64,000 bases of DNA from Sequoia sempervirens (lineage: Eukaryota > Streptophyta > Pinopsida > Cupressales > Cupressaceae): contig VDFB02321248.1 in NCBI GenBank assembly GCA_007258455.2, positions 62,001-126,000 on the forward strand, in the 5' to 3' direction. Below, in pieces: positions 34,561 through 46,346 of the stretch. The notes under the pieces are model-generated. The model did not search any database, was not told where the DNA came from, and worked only from the letters and a program-made list of their open reading frames with translations. Within the stretch, counting starts at the first letter, position 1. Every line of letters begins with the position of its first letter. Position numbers and translations under genes: made by a program.

Positions 34561-35398
34561 TGGATTTGATGAATGCGTGAGTGGAGGAGACACAGACTTT
34601 TGGCTTCATTAGACGTAAATATCTCTTTATTCTCAATACTTTTGTTTTGCACGGTACCGACTTTTATTGCTTTATAATTGTTTATTATTTAATTCCATTA
34701 ACTTAATCTATTTAGATTGAGCAGTTTTATAAACAAACAATCTGGAAGACTTTTTTTTGTATTGAATTTTTTTAATAAACAGTAGTGATAAAATTGTGAG
34801 AAATCAAAATGTTAATTTAGAATAAAATAAGTATTAGGAATGAAAAGCACTTAATTTAATTTTATTCAAATATAGTTCAATTTTTAGTTCCTGCCGCAGG
34901 CAGAAAACTATTGCATCCATTCAATACAAATTATTTTGACTGACATTGACAGTGCCACCAATGGGAAACTTGAATTTTAAAGTCCAGCACTAAATCTATA
35001 TAGTCTATATTAAATTGTTTGGTTTTCAAAAAAAAAAAATGCTTTTATGTTTTTTCCTATTGGTTGGTTTTCTCAATAGTCATTGAGAAAAATAAGAGTT
35101 TTAATTTTACAAAAAAATTTAAAGCATATTAATTACATGAATGACAGGCTCACTATTCATTGACATCATAGTAAAATAATAAAAATAATAAAAAATAATT
35201 AAAAAAGTCGGTGTTTTCTATGCTATGAAAACCTGACAGGCAGTTGACTGTTAGCAATAAATGTGCATAGTCCAATTTTCCTACCGAATTGAGTTATTAT
35301 GGTGACATCTTCCGATGAAGAATAAATGTTCAATAAATATATCAAAGTACAAGCATTTATTTTAGTATTAAGTGGGAGACAGAGAAAGAGTAAGTGCA

Positions 35399-35650
35399 CG
35401 GAAAATTTGCATTGGAAAAGACGGGCGCCATAAAATCTTTGACTATGTAAATAATTCTGGCAAAATCTTATCTCGTATTCATGGAGTGAAATAAATATTT
35501 ACACTTTCTGTCAGATAATAATTCAAAAATTTACATTGGAAAAGACATGGGCGCCATAAAATCTTTGACTCTGTAAATAAATGTGGCGAAATCTTGTCTC
35601 GTATTCATGGAATGAAATAAATATTTACACCTGTCAGACAATAATTCAAG
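35399..35650. repeat. Tandem duplication, about 125-bp unit x2
   Basis: Both copies contain TTGCATTGGAAAAGACGGGCGCC-like sequence, ATAAAATCTTTGACT, the phrase TCGTATTCATGGA and TGAAATAAATATTTACAC. Copy 1 is about 35403-35530 and copy 2 about 35531-35648, with a few substitutions and small indels. Confidence 0.85.
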
Positions 35651-35882
35651 AGTACAGTTTGGGCAGCTCGTAAATTGCAAGAATGGGATAAAAAATGTAT
35701 TGCAAGGTCTCAAAATTCTCAAAGTACTGAAGACATGCCATACTTTAGTGCCATTCTCAAAGTACTCAAGGCGCCATTCTGAAAGCACTGAAGAGCATTC
35801 TACTTGCTCACTGTAAGCACTGAAGAGCATTCTGATTGCTAACTGTAAGCACTGACTGTAAGGTGTGTACTCTTCTACCTAA

Positions 35883-36090
35883 TTCTGAAAGCACTGGTGC
35901 CATTCGTTGTCTGTAATTTTGTAGTATCTTCTTTCTTTAGATCTGCAATTTTGAAAGCATTGATGCCATTCGTTGTCTGCAATTTTGTAGTGTCTTCCTT
36001 CTTTAGATCTGCAATTTTGAAAGCACTGGTGCCATTCGTTGTCTTCGTTGTCTGCAATTTTGTAGTGTCTTCCTTCTGTAGATCTGCAAT
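35883..36090. repeat. Tandem repeat, about 66-bp unit x3
   Basis: Three consecutive units carry GAAAGCAYTGRTGCCATTCG, TTGTCTGYAATTTTGTAGT, and TTCTTTAGATCTGCAATTTT. The third has a small internal duplication of TTCGTTGTC. Because the period is a multiple of three, long open frames arise on both strands; these are repeat artefacts, not genes. Confidence 0.85.
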
Positions 36091-36330
36091 TGCATAAGTT
36101 ATAAATCTAACTATTATAATAAAATTTCATCAATTTAAATAAACTTATATTTCTTATATTTATAAATATAATGCAATTTTCATTTTAAGTTGGAATAATT
36201 GTTTCAGGGCAAAAATCAGGAATGTTCTGGAAAGGGACATTACAAAAGTTTCAGCGGTTAAGTTTTAACAAATGATGTCTTTTCAGAAAACTCTGGCATA
36301 GTAGGTGTTAGAGATGGCAACAGTCCTCCG

Positions 36331-36424
36331 TATTTTATTTTCTTAAAAATAAACGTCTCAAAGATAAAATAAGAAACTAATAATAACCTAATGCAGTAGC
36401 CTTTTATTTATTCTTATTCCTAAG
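36331..36424. repeat. Direct repeat, copy 1 (about 94 bp)
   Basis: Contains TTTTATTTTCTTAAAAATAA and onwards through CCTAATGCAGTAGCC to TTCTTATTCCTAA. It is almost identical to 36853-36948, about 520 bp away. Confidence 0.85.
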
Positions 36425-36852
36425 ATTCTTTTCCTGGTCTGTAGAGCTTCGACTGCATTTTTTTCTGATCAGAATTCCTTCTTACAACTACACGGTGTTC
36501 CTCAGCGGAAATATAAATTTACGTTTTCATAGATTGTTTTTTTACAATTACCGATGGACCTGCAGATATTTTACTTAGGATTTGAGTTTTCTAGGTCTTT
36601 TTCCTCATTTCTGCAGCGATTATTTTGTGATATACCCTTAACCGTAACTCTTTTTCCCCTTAGCCCTAACCCAATCTTTTCCCAATTAAATTCCGGTTAA
36701 CTGACAAAACCTGTATCTTTTGGTTTGCCGAGTTATTGCCGAGAAATTTTTTGTTACTACAGTTACAGGTTGTTTTTTGTCATTACCTTTGAGATATTAA
36801 CTATTTTTTACTATTTTTTTGTTACTACAGTTACAGGTTGTTTGTTGTTAAA

Positions 36853-36948
36853 GTATTTTATTTTCTTAAAAATAAACGTCTCAAAGATAAAATAAGAAAC
36901 TAATAATAACCTAATGCAGTAGCCTTTTATTTATTCTTATTCCTAATA
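36853..36948. repeat. Direct repeat, copy 2 (about 94 bp)
   Basis: Second copy of the unit at 36331-36424. Between the two copies, the phrase TTGTTACTACAGTTACAGGT also occurs twice (about 36751 and 36819), so the area has been duplicated more than once. Confidence 0.85.
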
Positions 36949-37007
36949 TTTCAACAACTTAATTTGATATTCTTTATTCACACATCTCAAAAAAGCACTG
37001 TCAAAGC

Positions 37008-37110
37008 TTCACGTTGTTAGACGACTGTTGTTTTCAAATGTTAGAAATGAACTTTGTTAGATGGCTGTTGTTTTTCAAATATTGAAAATGAACTTTGTTA
37101 GATGACTGAT
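37008..37110. repeat. Tandem repeat, about 45-bp unit x2.5
   Basis: Units of GTTAGANGNCTGTTGTTTTTCAAAT followed by GAAATGAACTTT repeat at about 37016, 37057 and 37098. Confidence 0.7.
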
Positions 37111-37111
37111 C

Positions 37112-37390
37112 ATGCCAGGAGCTTGTGGATTATAGACAATAACTTTTGGATTGTACCCAAGAACTAGGGGCTCGTCAATCAAGTGTTGCTAATATCTTTA
37201 TTGGTAAGACTTCATTCCTTTCTCTGTAATATTAGTTTAAGTTTGTATTCTATTTTATTTTCTTTCATTTCTTATGTTAGATGTTTACCAATGTAAGAAT
37301 TTTCATGCAATTTTGCAGGCTTACAAGTTTGGAGGAGCAGTTAAGATTGAGGAAGTTGAAGGCATACAAAGACATACAATATACAGATTC
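37112..37390 (+). pseudogene. Exon-like pair of unknown identity
   Basis: A segment ending ...GTGTTGCTAATATCTTTATTG is followed by GTAAGAC, and a segment beginning GCTTACAAGTTTGGAGGAGC follows TTTTGCAG at 37319, so donor and acceptor consensus are both present. One frame of the first part reads LLDCTQELGARQSSVANIFIG after a stop and the second could start AYKFGGAVKIEEVEGIQRH. I do not recognise the protein. It could be a captured or decayed host gene fragment. Confidence 0.2.
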
Positions 37391-37594
37391 TAAGTGTGTG
37401 CTCTTTCGATAAATAGGTCAGTGTCCACAGTTTCTATCGTTGCTTTTTTTCCTTTACAAAAGTATGCAACCGGTGATAGTTATCTTGCTTTTTTCCTTTA
37501 CAAAAGTTTTCTTGTTTTGCAAAAGATGCTTCGTCAAAAATTAAGTTGTAGTTTTTAGCTCAATTACCAAATGCTCAGAATTATTTTAGCTGAG

Positions 37595-37830
37595 TTTAAA
37601 CTTCAAAAGAGCAGAGGCCTAGAAAAGTGCAGTATTTAGTCAACATGTATCTGTAGTTTTAGTTTTCTCCTGATAATTTTGGGTGAGTTGTTTGAAATTT
37701 TAAGTTACGAGATATAAACTTGAAAAGGGTAGAGGCCTAGAAAAGTGCAGTATTTAGTCAACATGTATCACTAGTTTTAGTTTTCTATTGCTAATTTTGG
37801 GAGAGTTGTTTGAAATTTTACCTTACAATA
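37595..37830. repeat. Tandem duplication, about 125-bp unit x2, plus partial third
   Basis: AGAGGCCTAGAAAAGTGCAG, TATTTAGTCAACATGTATC and GAGTTGTTTGAAATTTTA occur in two consecutive units (about 37608 and 37731). A weaker partial copy (GCATAGGCCTAGGAAAGTGGAG) is at about 37970. Confidence 0.85.
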
Positions 37831-38754
37831 TATACTATAGGTCATAGAAACTTATTTCTACACAAAGCTCTATTTTTTATTAGACATTGTGTCACAGTTA
37901 TTAGCCTTTAGATGGAGTGCCATGCGAAATTTTATTTCACAAGGAATTAATAATTGAGCAAATATAAAGAGCATAGGCCTAGGAAAGTGGAGTATTTTAC
38001 TTTATATATATCACTATATAATAAATAAAATTATAATGAATACCTTAGTGTAAGTAAAATTATGTATAAATCAAATATATATATCATTATATTTCTATAT
38101 AAATTTTGACAGTCTAACCAAAATGTCTCATTTCATCTGATACAATTTTCTAAAAATTTTGATTGTATTTTATTGAAAAATCTCTAAATACTATTTTAGA
38201 GCCATCAAATGTAAGCCTTGAATCCAATTAACTATTGGAATAAAACACAGTAATCCAGAACAAAAATCAGGAGTGCTAAAAGGAAAATCCATCTAATAAT
38301 CAAATTAATAAATAAAAAAACAACGCAGAAAAACACTTAGGAAGGAACAGAGAAAAAATAAGAGGATAGACCCAAACTTAAGAAGCAATAGACAAAAAAA
38401 TAAGAGGAAGCAATCATAGGATACAAAAGTTCCTTGTCAAAGCTAAGCTAAGAGCCAATAGAAAGGAGCTCACCAAGACATAGCTCTATTTTGTGTCAGA
38501 GTCTTAAAAATTAAGACATGGACATATAGTTAAAATTGATGATAGAGTATAGCCTAAAATGCTAAAACATAAACAAAAACAAATAAGAACAGGCAACACA
38601 ATATACTGGAGAAAGGAACATATGCATTAAATGAATATATTGGATAAAAATTACTTGAATATCGGCACTCTGCAGATTACATGTGTATGCAGTAGTTCCA
38701 TGAATAATGTAAGCATCGTATCAATATAGCACAAAATAGAGCATCAAAAACACT

Positions 38755-38960
38755 TGGTTCCCATAGATTTATTTGCACTTTATAGTACTGGCAACTCTTC
38801 AATAAGCTGCCAGTAAAGTAAATTACTAAATCACACACGAGTCAAATGAAATAGAGTAGAATACCCAGGGGACCAATAATATTGGCAACAACAAAGCTAA
38901 CATTGTACCATTGTAGCTATATTTGTAGAAAAAAGAATGTAGCATGATAAGTGAAGAAAA
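38755..38960 (+). repeat. Inverted repeat, left arm (about 205 bp)
   Basis: The sequence from CTTGGTTCCCATAGATTTAT to GTAGCATGATAAGTGAAGAA is the reverse complement of 55357-55562 with only about ten differences by eye. Weaker similarity extends outward to about 38700 and inward for another 60-80 bases. The arms bracket the MTHFR exon, the ERF-like gene and the Helitron-type genes. Confidence 0.9.
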
Positions 38961-40537
38961 TTCAAACATGCTTCATAGCTGTACAAACCTTATGCAGATA
39001 ATCTAAGAATCTCGCTACTCCAACTACAATTAGAGTCAAAAGAGTACATTAATTGAAGGAAACACCATGCTAAGGGAGATTAAATGGCTTAAATCCAACC
39101 AGGTGTGTGTCACTAGCTTCTTTGCACAATGGATTATAGAATGCACTGAATGTAATGACAGTATATGTGACCATCAAGCAAAAGTCTGATTAGGAAGGCA
39201 AGAAATAAAGGCAAGCTTGTATACCGTTTTATTGTGCATATTATTATTTTGCATGCTTTTCTGTGTCTTACGCATGACTAGACCTGGTGAATAATAACCC
39301 TAGCCTCCACTTCCCGTAGGGTTATTATTGAAGTACAGTTGAGGCTCACCATGAAAACTTATTTGGTCACTTGGTATGCCTCATTAAATATGAGAAATCT
39401 TGATACTTGCAACTTTATTTTAAATATTCTTTTTTCCATGACCATAAGGTATTCTGGTTTAAGATCAAATTCTTCATGCTCGTGATGCTATTTCAAATCA
39501 CATTTGTCAAATAGCTAGCAATGGCCAGTTTCATGTTAAGGGCATTTGATTCAATGGGCAAAGTGTTAGTGAATCTTTGTTAGACATGAGAGGACCCAGT
39601 AAGCAATTCAAATAAAATATATTTTGTCCCTTGTAAGAAATTAGGTAGGCATGCGAGTTGCTTGCAAATCTTTCTAAAACTATTCCTTGTATGAGTTTTG
39701 GTCAGTCGTAGGCTGCCAACCACATACATGACCCAATATAGTTCCATTGGCCAGCAATAGATGCCACCTTATGAGGCATCCCTCCCTTGGAACCAATGTC
39801 CATAGTTCCAATATGTGTGCTTGCAGATTGCAATAATGAAAGGATTGAAAGGTTCTTAAAAATGGGGTTATACAATAATCGAGTATGTCTACTCTATCAA
39901 GTGTGAGTTAACAAAAGTGATGAGCAATTTATGGTTGATCCACTTGTGTGTGTTTAACAGTTCCAAACTGTGTGTGTGCATGTTAGCGTTGATGAAAGGA
40001 TTGAATAGCTCTATAAAATGAGGGTCTATAACAATCAAGTATTACTGTATTATACAATATCAAGTCAGTTAACAAAAGTGACATGCAACTTATGGTTGTA
40101 GCTATACGACTGCAATAATACACATTCTATTACCACACCTAGAGATTGTGAACGTTCTTTGATACAATCAATTCCTTGTGTTCCTTTGTGTGTCACATCA
40201 ACATAAAATAAAATACAATCCCCTAACAATCCATGACAGCATTCTGAGATACTCATGTACTTGTTATAAATGTCTATAAAATTAGCATGTAATACAGGTT
40301 AGTCTAGCATGTTCAAAAGATAGGGAAGCAAGGTATGTGATTGAACATTAAGTATGCATATAGGTGATATACCTACAGGCCCTAATTAATTAGTTTGAAT
40401 AGTTTAGATACTTCCAGTTCTAAATTCTGCACTAAAAGACTCGAGTTGATAACATGTCAAGAATTAGGGGAAAAAAAAAAAAAACTTTCCTAATTATATG
40501 GATTTTCCAAATGATACAAAAATAAAGGCTGGCATAC
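38961..40537. other. Non-coding stretch between the left arm and the MTHFR exon
   Basis: No coding sequence recognised. A small duplication is present: the phrases around GATTGCAATAATGAAAGGATTGAA (39826) and GTTGATGAAAGGATTGAA (39988) are each followed by TAAAATG(A/G)GG...ATAACAATC(A/G)AGTA and then AGT(T/C)AACAAAAGTGA, so about 160 bp occurs twice, diverged. Confidence 0.4.
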
Positions 40538-40711
40538 CTTAGTTTTGCAAAATCCAGTCATACGCACAAACCCATTGTAATTATTTATAGGCATGATGCC
40601 AGGGACAATGGGGCACTTAATGCCAATTTCCCGACAATCATTCAAAAACTTCAGATAGATGTCTGTGTCATAAAATAACTGTGTAATTATTAAATCTGCA
40701 CCTGCATCAAC
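40538..40711 (-). pseudogene. Isolated exon of methylenetetrahydrofolate reductase
   Basis: The 58 codons on the minus strand start [20 protein letters not shown] and end [13 protein letters not shown]. This is the well-conserved C-terminal end of the MTHFR catalytic barrel; plant and animal enzymes share the QLFYDxDxFxx[11 protein letters not shown] and K-R-M-x-x-FC blocks. It is bounded by perfect splice signals (acceptor TATTGCAG before GTTGATG, donor AAG then GTATGCC), both in phase 0, and has no stop or frameshift. I could not find the preceding or following MTHFR exons in the several kilobases on either side, so it is either one exon of a gene with very long introns or a captured fragment. 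MTHFR makes 5-methyltetrahydrofolate for methionine synthesis. Confidence 0.85.
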
Positions 40712-42150
40712 CTGCAATACCATGCATAGTAAGTTAAATTAGTTGGCAAAAGAATCTTGTCAAAAGAAACCTGTGATACACAATAAATTCATAATAATCC
40801 TGTCAGAAGACTAGTTGGTAAAGAAGAGAAGTCCACTGTAAGAAACAAACCGAGGGGCACACTAATAAACAAGATATTAGCAGAATTCAACATCACAGTA
40901 GGGAATACCATTATACCCACTCATCTGAGGTTATAATGGGAACTGTTCTCCTTTCTCGTTGGAAAGAAATTTCAACAAAAAGATTAGACAGAATGAATGT
41001 ATCATTCAAGTCTTATATCAGAGGAAGCTAAATTAAGTAGAAATTATCATTCACCAAATAAAGCAGAAGAACTATTTTTTAAAAGTTTTACTAGCAATTT
41101 TCATATTCTTACCATTTTTCCGATTCCTTCAGTTTCCCCTTAAGCATCCTAAGGTCCTAGTTTTAGAAAGAACTAGAGTTATTTCTTTTACACTAAATAG
41201 CCAGCTCACATTCAGGTCCGGTTTAGGTTTACAGATTCAGTACATGGATTCAACAAAAGAAAATGGGATTGGGTTTGTTTTGAGTTCATCCATATAAAAA
41301 ATATAAAAAATCATAAATATAAATATTTCAACCTAAAAATAGGGAATAACCACATAACATACATTTAATAAACAAAACAACCATAAAAATCTTATAGATT
41401 CATATTTTCCTGATATTAAAAGCTTAACTCCCTTTTGTGGACCCTACAGAGAGCATAAAAATTAAAAATTAAACCCACTGTTAATACATTTGGACAATTA
41501 TAAGCCAAAAGATAAAAAGTAAACCCACTGTTAATGAATGCAATAGGCTTTCCAAAGCAGGGCTTCAAATTCAAATTCCTAGCAGATTCAAACGCCAACT
41601 CTAATACTCTAATATTGTCACCAAGGACCAATTCTGTCAAGCCTCACAGCCAAAACAATTGAACCCAAATTGCCCCAATAATGTGCAAGAAAAAGAAGCA
41701 GGACAACCCAGATTCATGAAGCATCAGGGCCTCCTAGAACAATCTTCTGAGGCCCACTCTGCTAGAGGGAGTGAAGCTCTATGGGGTCTTTATAATAAAC
41801 TTTTCACCTCTTGTAGCTGAGATCATGGGCTACGCAGGGTAGGGAAAACGCATATTCAAGTGTCAACTGTATGATGATTCACTTTATTTGTAAGATTTCC
41901 TAAACAATAAACCAGTACTCGACAATTTGAAAGCATTATTGAAAACTTCACAGCAACAGTTACCCAACTAGAAATGAAATCTCTAGGCACATGCTATGCA
42001 AATAAAACAATCGCCCACATTATAGATGAGTCCATCGAGCCAAGGTTGCATATAATAAGCCTTTGTCATGGAAATTATCTCACTCATTAAAATAACAATC
42101 ACCCATTTCAAAGCAGTAAATGCATCAAAACAGTGAGTAAACAACAGATG
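40712..42150. other. Non-coding stretch with one unassigned minus-strand open segment
   Basis: On the minus strand, 41640 to about 41525 reads MTELVLGDNIRVLELAFESA with a further RNLNLKPCFGKPIAF, protein-like but not recognised. The phrase GTAAACCCACTGTTAATNNAT appears twice (41466 and 41519). No MTHFR exon was seen here. Confidence 0.3.
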
Positions 42151-42159
42151 GAGTTCGAA

Positions 42160-42480
42160 AGGGGCAAAAAAATAGAAGCATACCCATTATTGTCGTAAGC
42201 TTTTTGCCTCTGCAAACAGTTACTGAAAAGAACAGCATTAAAATGTAAACAAAGTAATCGCCACAAATGATAGCTTCCTTTGCCTTACTTATCGCCAAAA
42301 GAACCTGACATTGACTATCTTCGTGCCTTCAAATCTACTCGTTGACTGCAATAAAGGTAGAAGAAGCCGAAGACAAAACAATAACACCATGGAGAGGAGC
42401 CTAAGGTTAAGAAAGCTTGAATTCCTTAGGGTTTAGACTTGAAAAGCGCAGGTTATGAAACACGTAGCTGGGGGACAGTT
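42160..42480 (-). other. Possible 5' end of a minus-strand transcript
   Basis: On the minus strand, a region of higher GC with TAAACCCTAAGG-type leader motifs (about 42440-42425) is followed by a short ATG frame at 42390. A small segment from about 42220 to 42185 lies between TTTGCAG and GTATGC, like a tiny exon. It could be the promoter and leader of the gene from which the MTHFR exon derives, or of another captured fragment. No protein is recognised. Confidence 0.2.
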
Positions 42481-42499
42481 TTCAATAGTACACGTGTGA

Positions 42500-44560
42500 T
42501 AATTGAAGCCAAACAACATAGAACATTAATGCAATATATAAAGCTTAAAGTACGATTGATTGATGCTTTCTAAGGAGACCTTCAAACGTGGTTGGATATA
42601 ATGCTTTGTTCAATATCTCACACCTTCCTTGGCTTTGACAAATATCCACCGACTCCTTAATAGCATTATTGTTAATATGACCAAGGCTATGAGAAGCCCA
42701 ACTGTATCTTAAGCTTGCGTCCTTAGTCCTAGAGAATGATTAGCTTAAGCAAACAAATTGTTCCAAGCAGTACAAGTACTCAAAGACAATAAAAACACAA
42801 TGAGACGGCTTCAAGAATCCCAAGATCTTAAATTCTCCTTTATTCAACATATATCAATAAATTAAAAAAAAGTATTATTATTATTTTTAATATAAAAAAT
42901 ATGCAAAAATATTATCAAAGCTTTTAAAAACAAAAATACGATCCTCAATTATTAAGCTTAAGTTATAACTTAAAAATATGAAGACATGAAGATGTAGTTA
43001 TTCCTGTCCCTACAGACAGTAGCTATCCAACATTTCTGATTGACCATATATTGTTGATTGTCCATCTTTAGTTGAGATTGTTTTTACATATTACTACTAA
43101 CTTATGGTTTGTTTTTTGTCAGTATTTCCTTCTTCAAATTAATAAATGAGTCATAATGAAATTTACAATTTAGTATTTGGATATACTTGTGATTTAGTAT
43201 TTCATGTATTCCATTATTGATTGTTATGCAACCACTGCATTGCTCTATTGCCATTATGTACATACTGTCATTATGTACATCAATAGCCACTTCTTGCTTC
43301 AAAGTCCTCCACCTTTTTAGAATGATGTCAATAATTGCATTATGTAATTATTGACATATCTTAGTGAAGGCATACACTAAGGCCCACTTCTTTCTCGTGA
43401 CTTCAGGAGTACAAGGATACAACACATCAAACCAAGCCACTTGCAAATGCACTATCTAATGGCCCTAAAGCTACACTAATTCATTTCTAATTGTGCTTGT
43501 CTACTAGCTATATTATTAATTTATAATTTCCAAGCATAATTTAAATTTATACAATAGCAATTATGAGTTATAACCACCACAATCATTCCTGTTGTTTATT
43601 ATACTCCCGCCCCATTCCCAATCCTCTGTAGAATCAAGCTAAAATGCAAAAACTACATATTCTTTGACTATAATTACTAGTACAAATTGTGTCTTGCAAT
43701 TTCAGTCTAACCTAGTTCATCATATTTGACATTTTCCCCATCTTGAAGTTCTTGCCCTTCTAGATTAACTGTGAACAAAAGTTCCAAGGGATATTTATAT
43801 CATGGATTGATTATAAGCCACATAAATAACCTCCCATGTATGTCAAAAGACTGCTAATGGATGACTCTGGAAAAGGGGAGCTTATTTATATTGCTTAATG
43901 CTTTGAAAATTTTAAAAAAGCAATGCCTAGGCTAGAATCGGGATAAGAACAGGCTTCTCTAAATACATGATTTGTTCCTAGTAAAAAAACTCAAGCATGC
44001 TTGTAAATAAAGGCTTATCTCTTTTTTTTGTACCTATATGTCTCTTTTCAAGCATTTAGAGTGCATTGTGCAAATGATGTTATTTTATTGCTTAATAACT
44101 AACTAGGATGTATCTTGTACCAAAATAATGCTGTCAGATATTATTTATCTTTCATTGAATATTTTCTTTTTGAATCAAACACTACTTAATATGCTATGAT
44201 AAATCTTCTACAGGATATCACAGACACAGTTCCATTGATTTTGGAACACAATTTGGACCAAACACAAACTACCTACAGATCGTTTCTCTATACCAAATTT
44301 TTTTATATACTGTATACTGTACCTTAGCAAACAATGAATGATCCTTTCTATTACAATAATATGCTATTCCCATCTATTGTCCTATTTGTCGAAATGTGCC
44401 TACTGATATTGTTACTAATCCTAGTAAAACATACTCCTCAATTTCTTATACTACTACTATGCAATGTAGTAGTCTTCCTCTACTTCTTTGCATAGATTAG
44501 AAACTGGAGACATAAGAAATCAAAGCTTAGTGTGTCATGATAACATTCTTCAGTAGAAGT
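42500..44560. other. Non-coding stretch upstream of the ERF-like gene
   Basis: No coding sequence recognised on either strand. It may contain the promoter and 5' leader or intron of the ERF-like gene, and possibly the left end of the rolling-circle element, but no clear terminus could be identified. Confidence 0.35.
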
Positions 44561-44578
44561 AGATATTGCAAAAAAGAA

Positions 44579-45761
44579 ATGGACACAGTGCCAAGTCAAT
44601 CAAGTTCTGAAGAACCTGTAAAACCAATTCAACCAATTGAACAAGTTAAATTGAATCAAATGGGATTCAACTACTCTAAAAAGAAAAACAAATATAAAGT
44701 TGTAAGACGTCCATGGGGTCATTTTGCAGTAGAAATTAGGGAGCCTGGATCTAAGAAATGTCGATGGCTTTGAACATTTGATACGATTGAAGAGGTTGCA
44801 AATGCTTATGAAAAAGTTCCTAGCTGCATGGAAAGAACAAAGGCAAGTACAAATTCCAAGTATAGCATTTCAATCCCACAGAATTCCTTTGCATATGCTT
44901 TGTTGTCATCTTACGAAGAGAATTCTACAGCCACAACAAATCGACATTTTGTTGAAACTTCCAGATTCATGCGCCATCCACTATTTGGTTATATGTGTAG
45001 TAATTCAACACATATGATACAAAATTTTAAGGCCAAAGAAGCAGGGAGAAACTGTGTTGACTCAAATACAGGTCTATTGGATGAAGTGATCTACAAATAC
45101 TTTCCAAATTTACATGACACTACTGCTATTGAAGACAAGCAACGGAATGGTGGTACATATGAAGTGGCAAATGGAAAAGTTGCCAACTTGATAGCCACAA
45201 ATTATGACAGTTTTTACATGAACCATGTGAAGGGTATGATTCTTAACACCAACTTTAGATATCAATTCTCTATGATATTACTTCTAAATCATAATAGTAC
45301 CGAACAATAGACTATGTCATTTGATATGCAGATTTAGTGTTATTGTTTCTGATATTATTTCTTACTAATTAATTTCCTCTCGTACTATTTCTATAGATGA
45401 TGCAACTACTGTTGGGAGTTTTGTCAAGCAATCTCCAATGTTGTTTGAATATGATAGCATTTCCAACAAGATGAACACAACTAAATACAAATCAAGTCTT
45501 CAACATGTCCTCCAACATCCTCACATGGATACTAAGAACATAAACAAAAACATTAACAATGGATGTTGTTGTTTCATGAAGGAACCTACTAATTCCATTG
45601 CCATAGAACAACTCAACCACTGTGAGATCTATTCACAGACTGCAATGGAAGTGCAAAGAATGAAGATTACAGTACAACATATGGAGAAAAGCATGATGTT
45701 GTTGATGCAATCTAATGCAAAAATTATGCACAATTTCCCAACCATGCTCTCCTTTTTTTAG
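44579..45761 (+). pseudogene. AP2/ERF transcription-factor-like gene, two exons, one nonsense codon
   Basis: The ATG at 44579 follows a splice-acceptor-like CATTCTTCAG (44533). Codons 38-95 form an AP2/ERF DNA-binding domain: KYKVVRRPWGHFAVEIREP, KKCRWL, TFDTIEEVANAYEK and a final TKASTN. The conserved glycine of the WLGTFDT turn is a TGA (44771-44773), and one residue of the usual YRGVRxRPWG start is missing. Beyond the stop, the same frame runs openly to 45233, where a GT...AG intron (45234-45396) joins in phase to DDATTVGSFVKQ and ends at 45761, giving about 340 codons. The C-terminal part has no domain I know but includes a Met/His-rich helix. Such factors bind GCC/DRE-like promoter elements. 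It lies about 590 bp upstream of the Rep gene on the same strand. It may be a captured host gene or an accessory gene of the element. Confidence 0.75.
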
Positions 45762-46346
45762 AGTTTCAATTTCTAGAGACATACAAAAATGCATATAATT
45801 TTCATAACTTTGGAAATCTGTATAATTTGACTGAAATCACTTTCTATTTCATATTACAATTCTAAATCAAAAATTGATTTTAAAAGAATTACTTGCTATA
45901 GATAGTTTTCTAATTTAATTTTGGGAATTTTCTATTTTCTTATGTTTACAATTCCTGTATATGCACGTCTTAAAATATTAAGAATGCAAATGAATGTAAA
46001 ATATTGTTGTCTACTTTTTAGTTTTTAAATGCAATGTTTCCCTTCCAAAAAAAATATAGATCAAATATCATTTAAGTCAATATTTTTTACTCTTATAAAA
46101 AGTCCATTTGTACTATACTTTTTACACAAATTTATGCATTTATGTTTAACTCTTTCTCAACTTAGATTTATGCAGATAGTTTTAATCACTACAAATATTT
46201 GTATATTTCTCTGCAAGTAAAATACAACAAAATAAGAATAGTAATTTTCAATAATTAGAAATCCAAATATATTGTAATGACATTTGGGAATTAATTGTTG
46301 CAGAAGGCAAAGAGGGAAGTAACTAAGAAAACAACATAAAAAACCA
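45762..46346 (+). other. Spacer between the ERF-like gene and the Rep ORF, with splice acceptor
   Basis: AT-rich, no coding sequence. It ends with a TTAATTGTTGCAG acceptor-like sequence at 46291-46303 about 43 bases before the Rep ATG, suggesting an intron in the leader. Confidence 0.45.

Noticed and set aside
35875..36097. Regular repeats that could suggest a CRISPR array or a repeat protein
   Set aside because: Units are contiguous 66-bp tandem copies without unique spacers, in a plant-like genome; open frames come from a period divisible by three.
40490..40723. A 77-residue MTHFR-like protein gene
   Set aside because: The true similarity stops exactly at splice signals (40538 and 40711); the ends of the open frame are intron sequence.
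44537..44578. Earlier ATG for the ERF-like gene at 44537
   Set aside because: The intervening codons follow immediately after a splice-acceptor-like TTCAG; the ATG at 44579 gives a normal ERF-like N-terminus.
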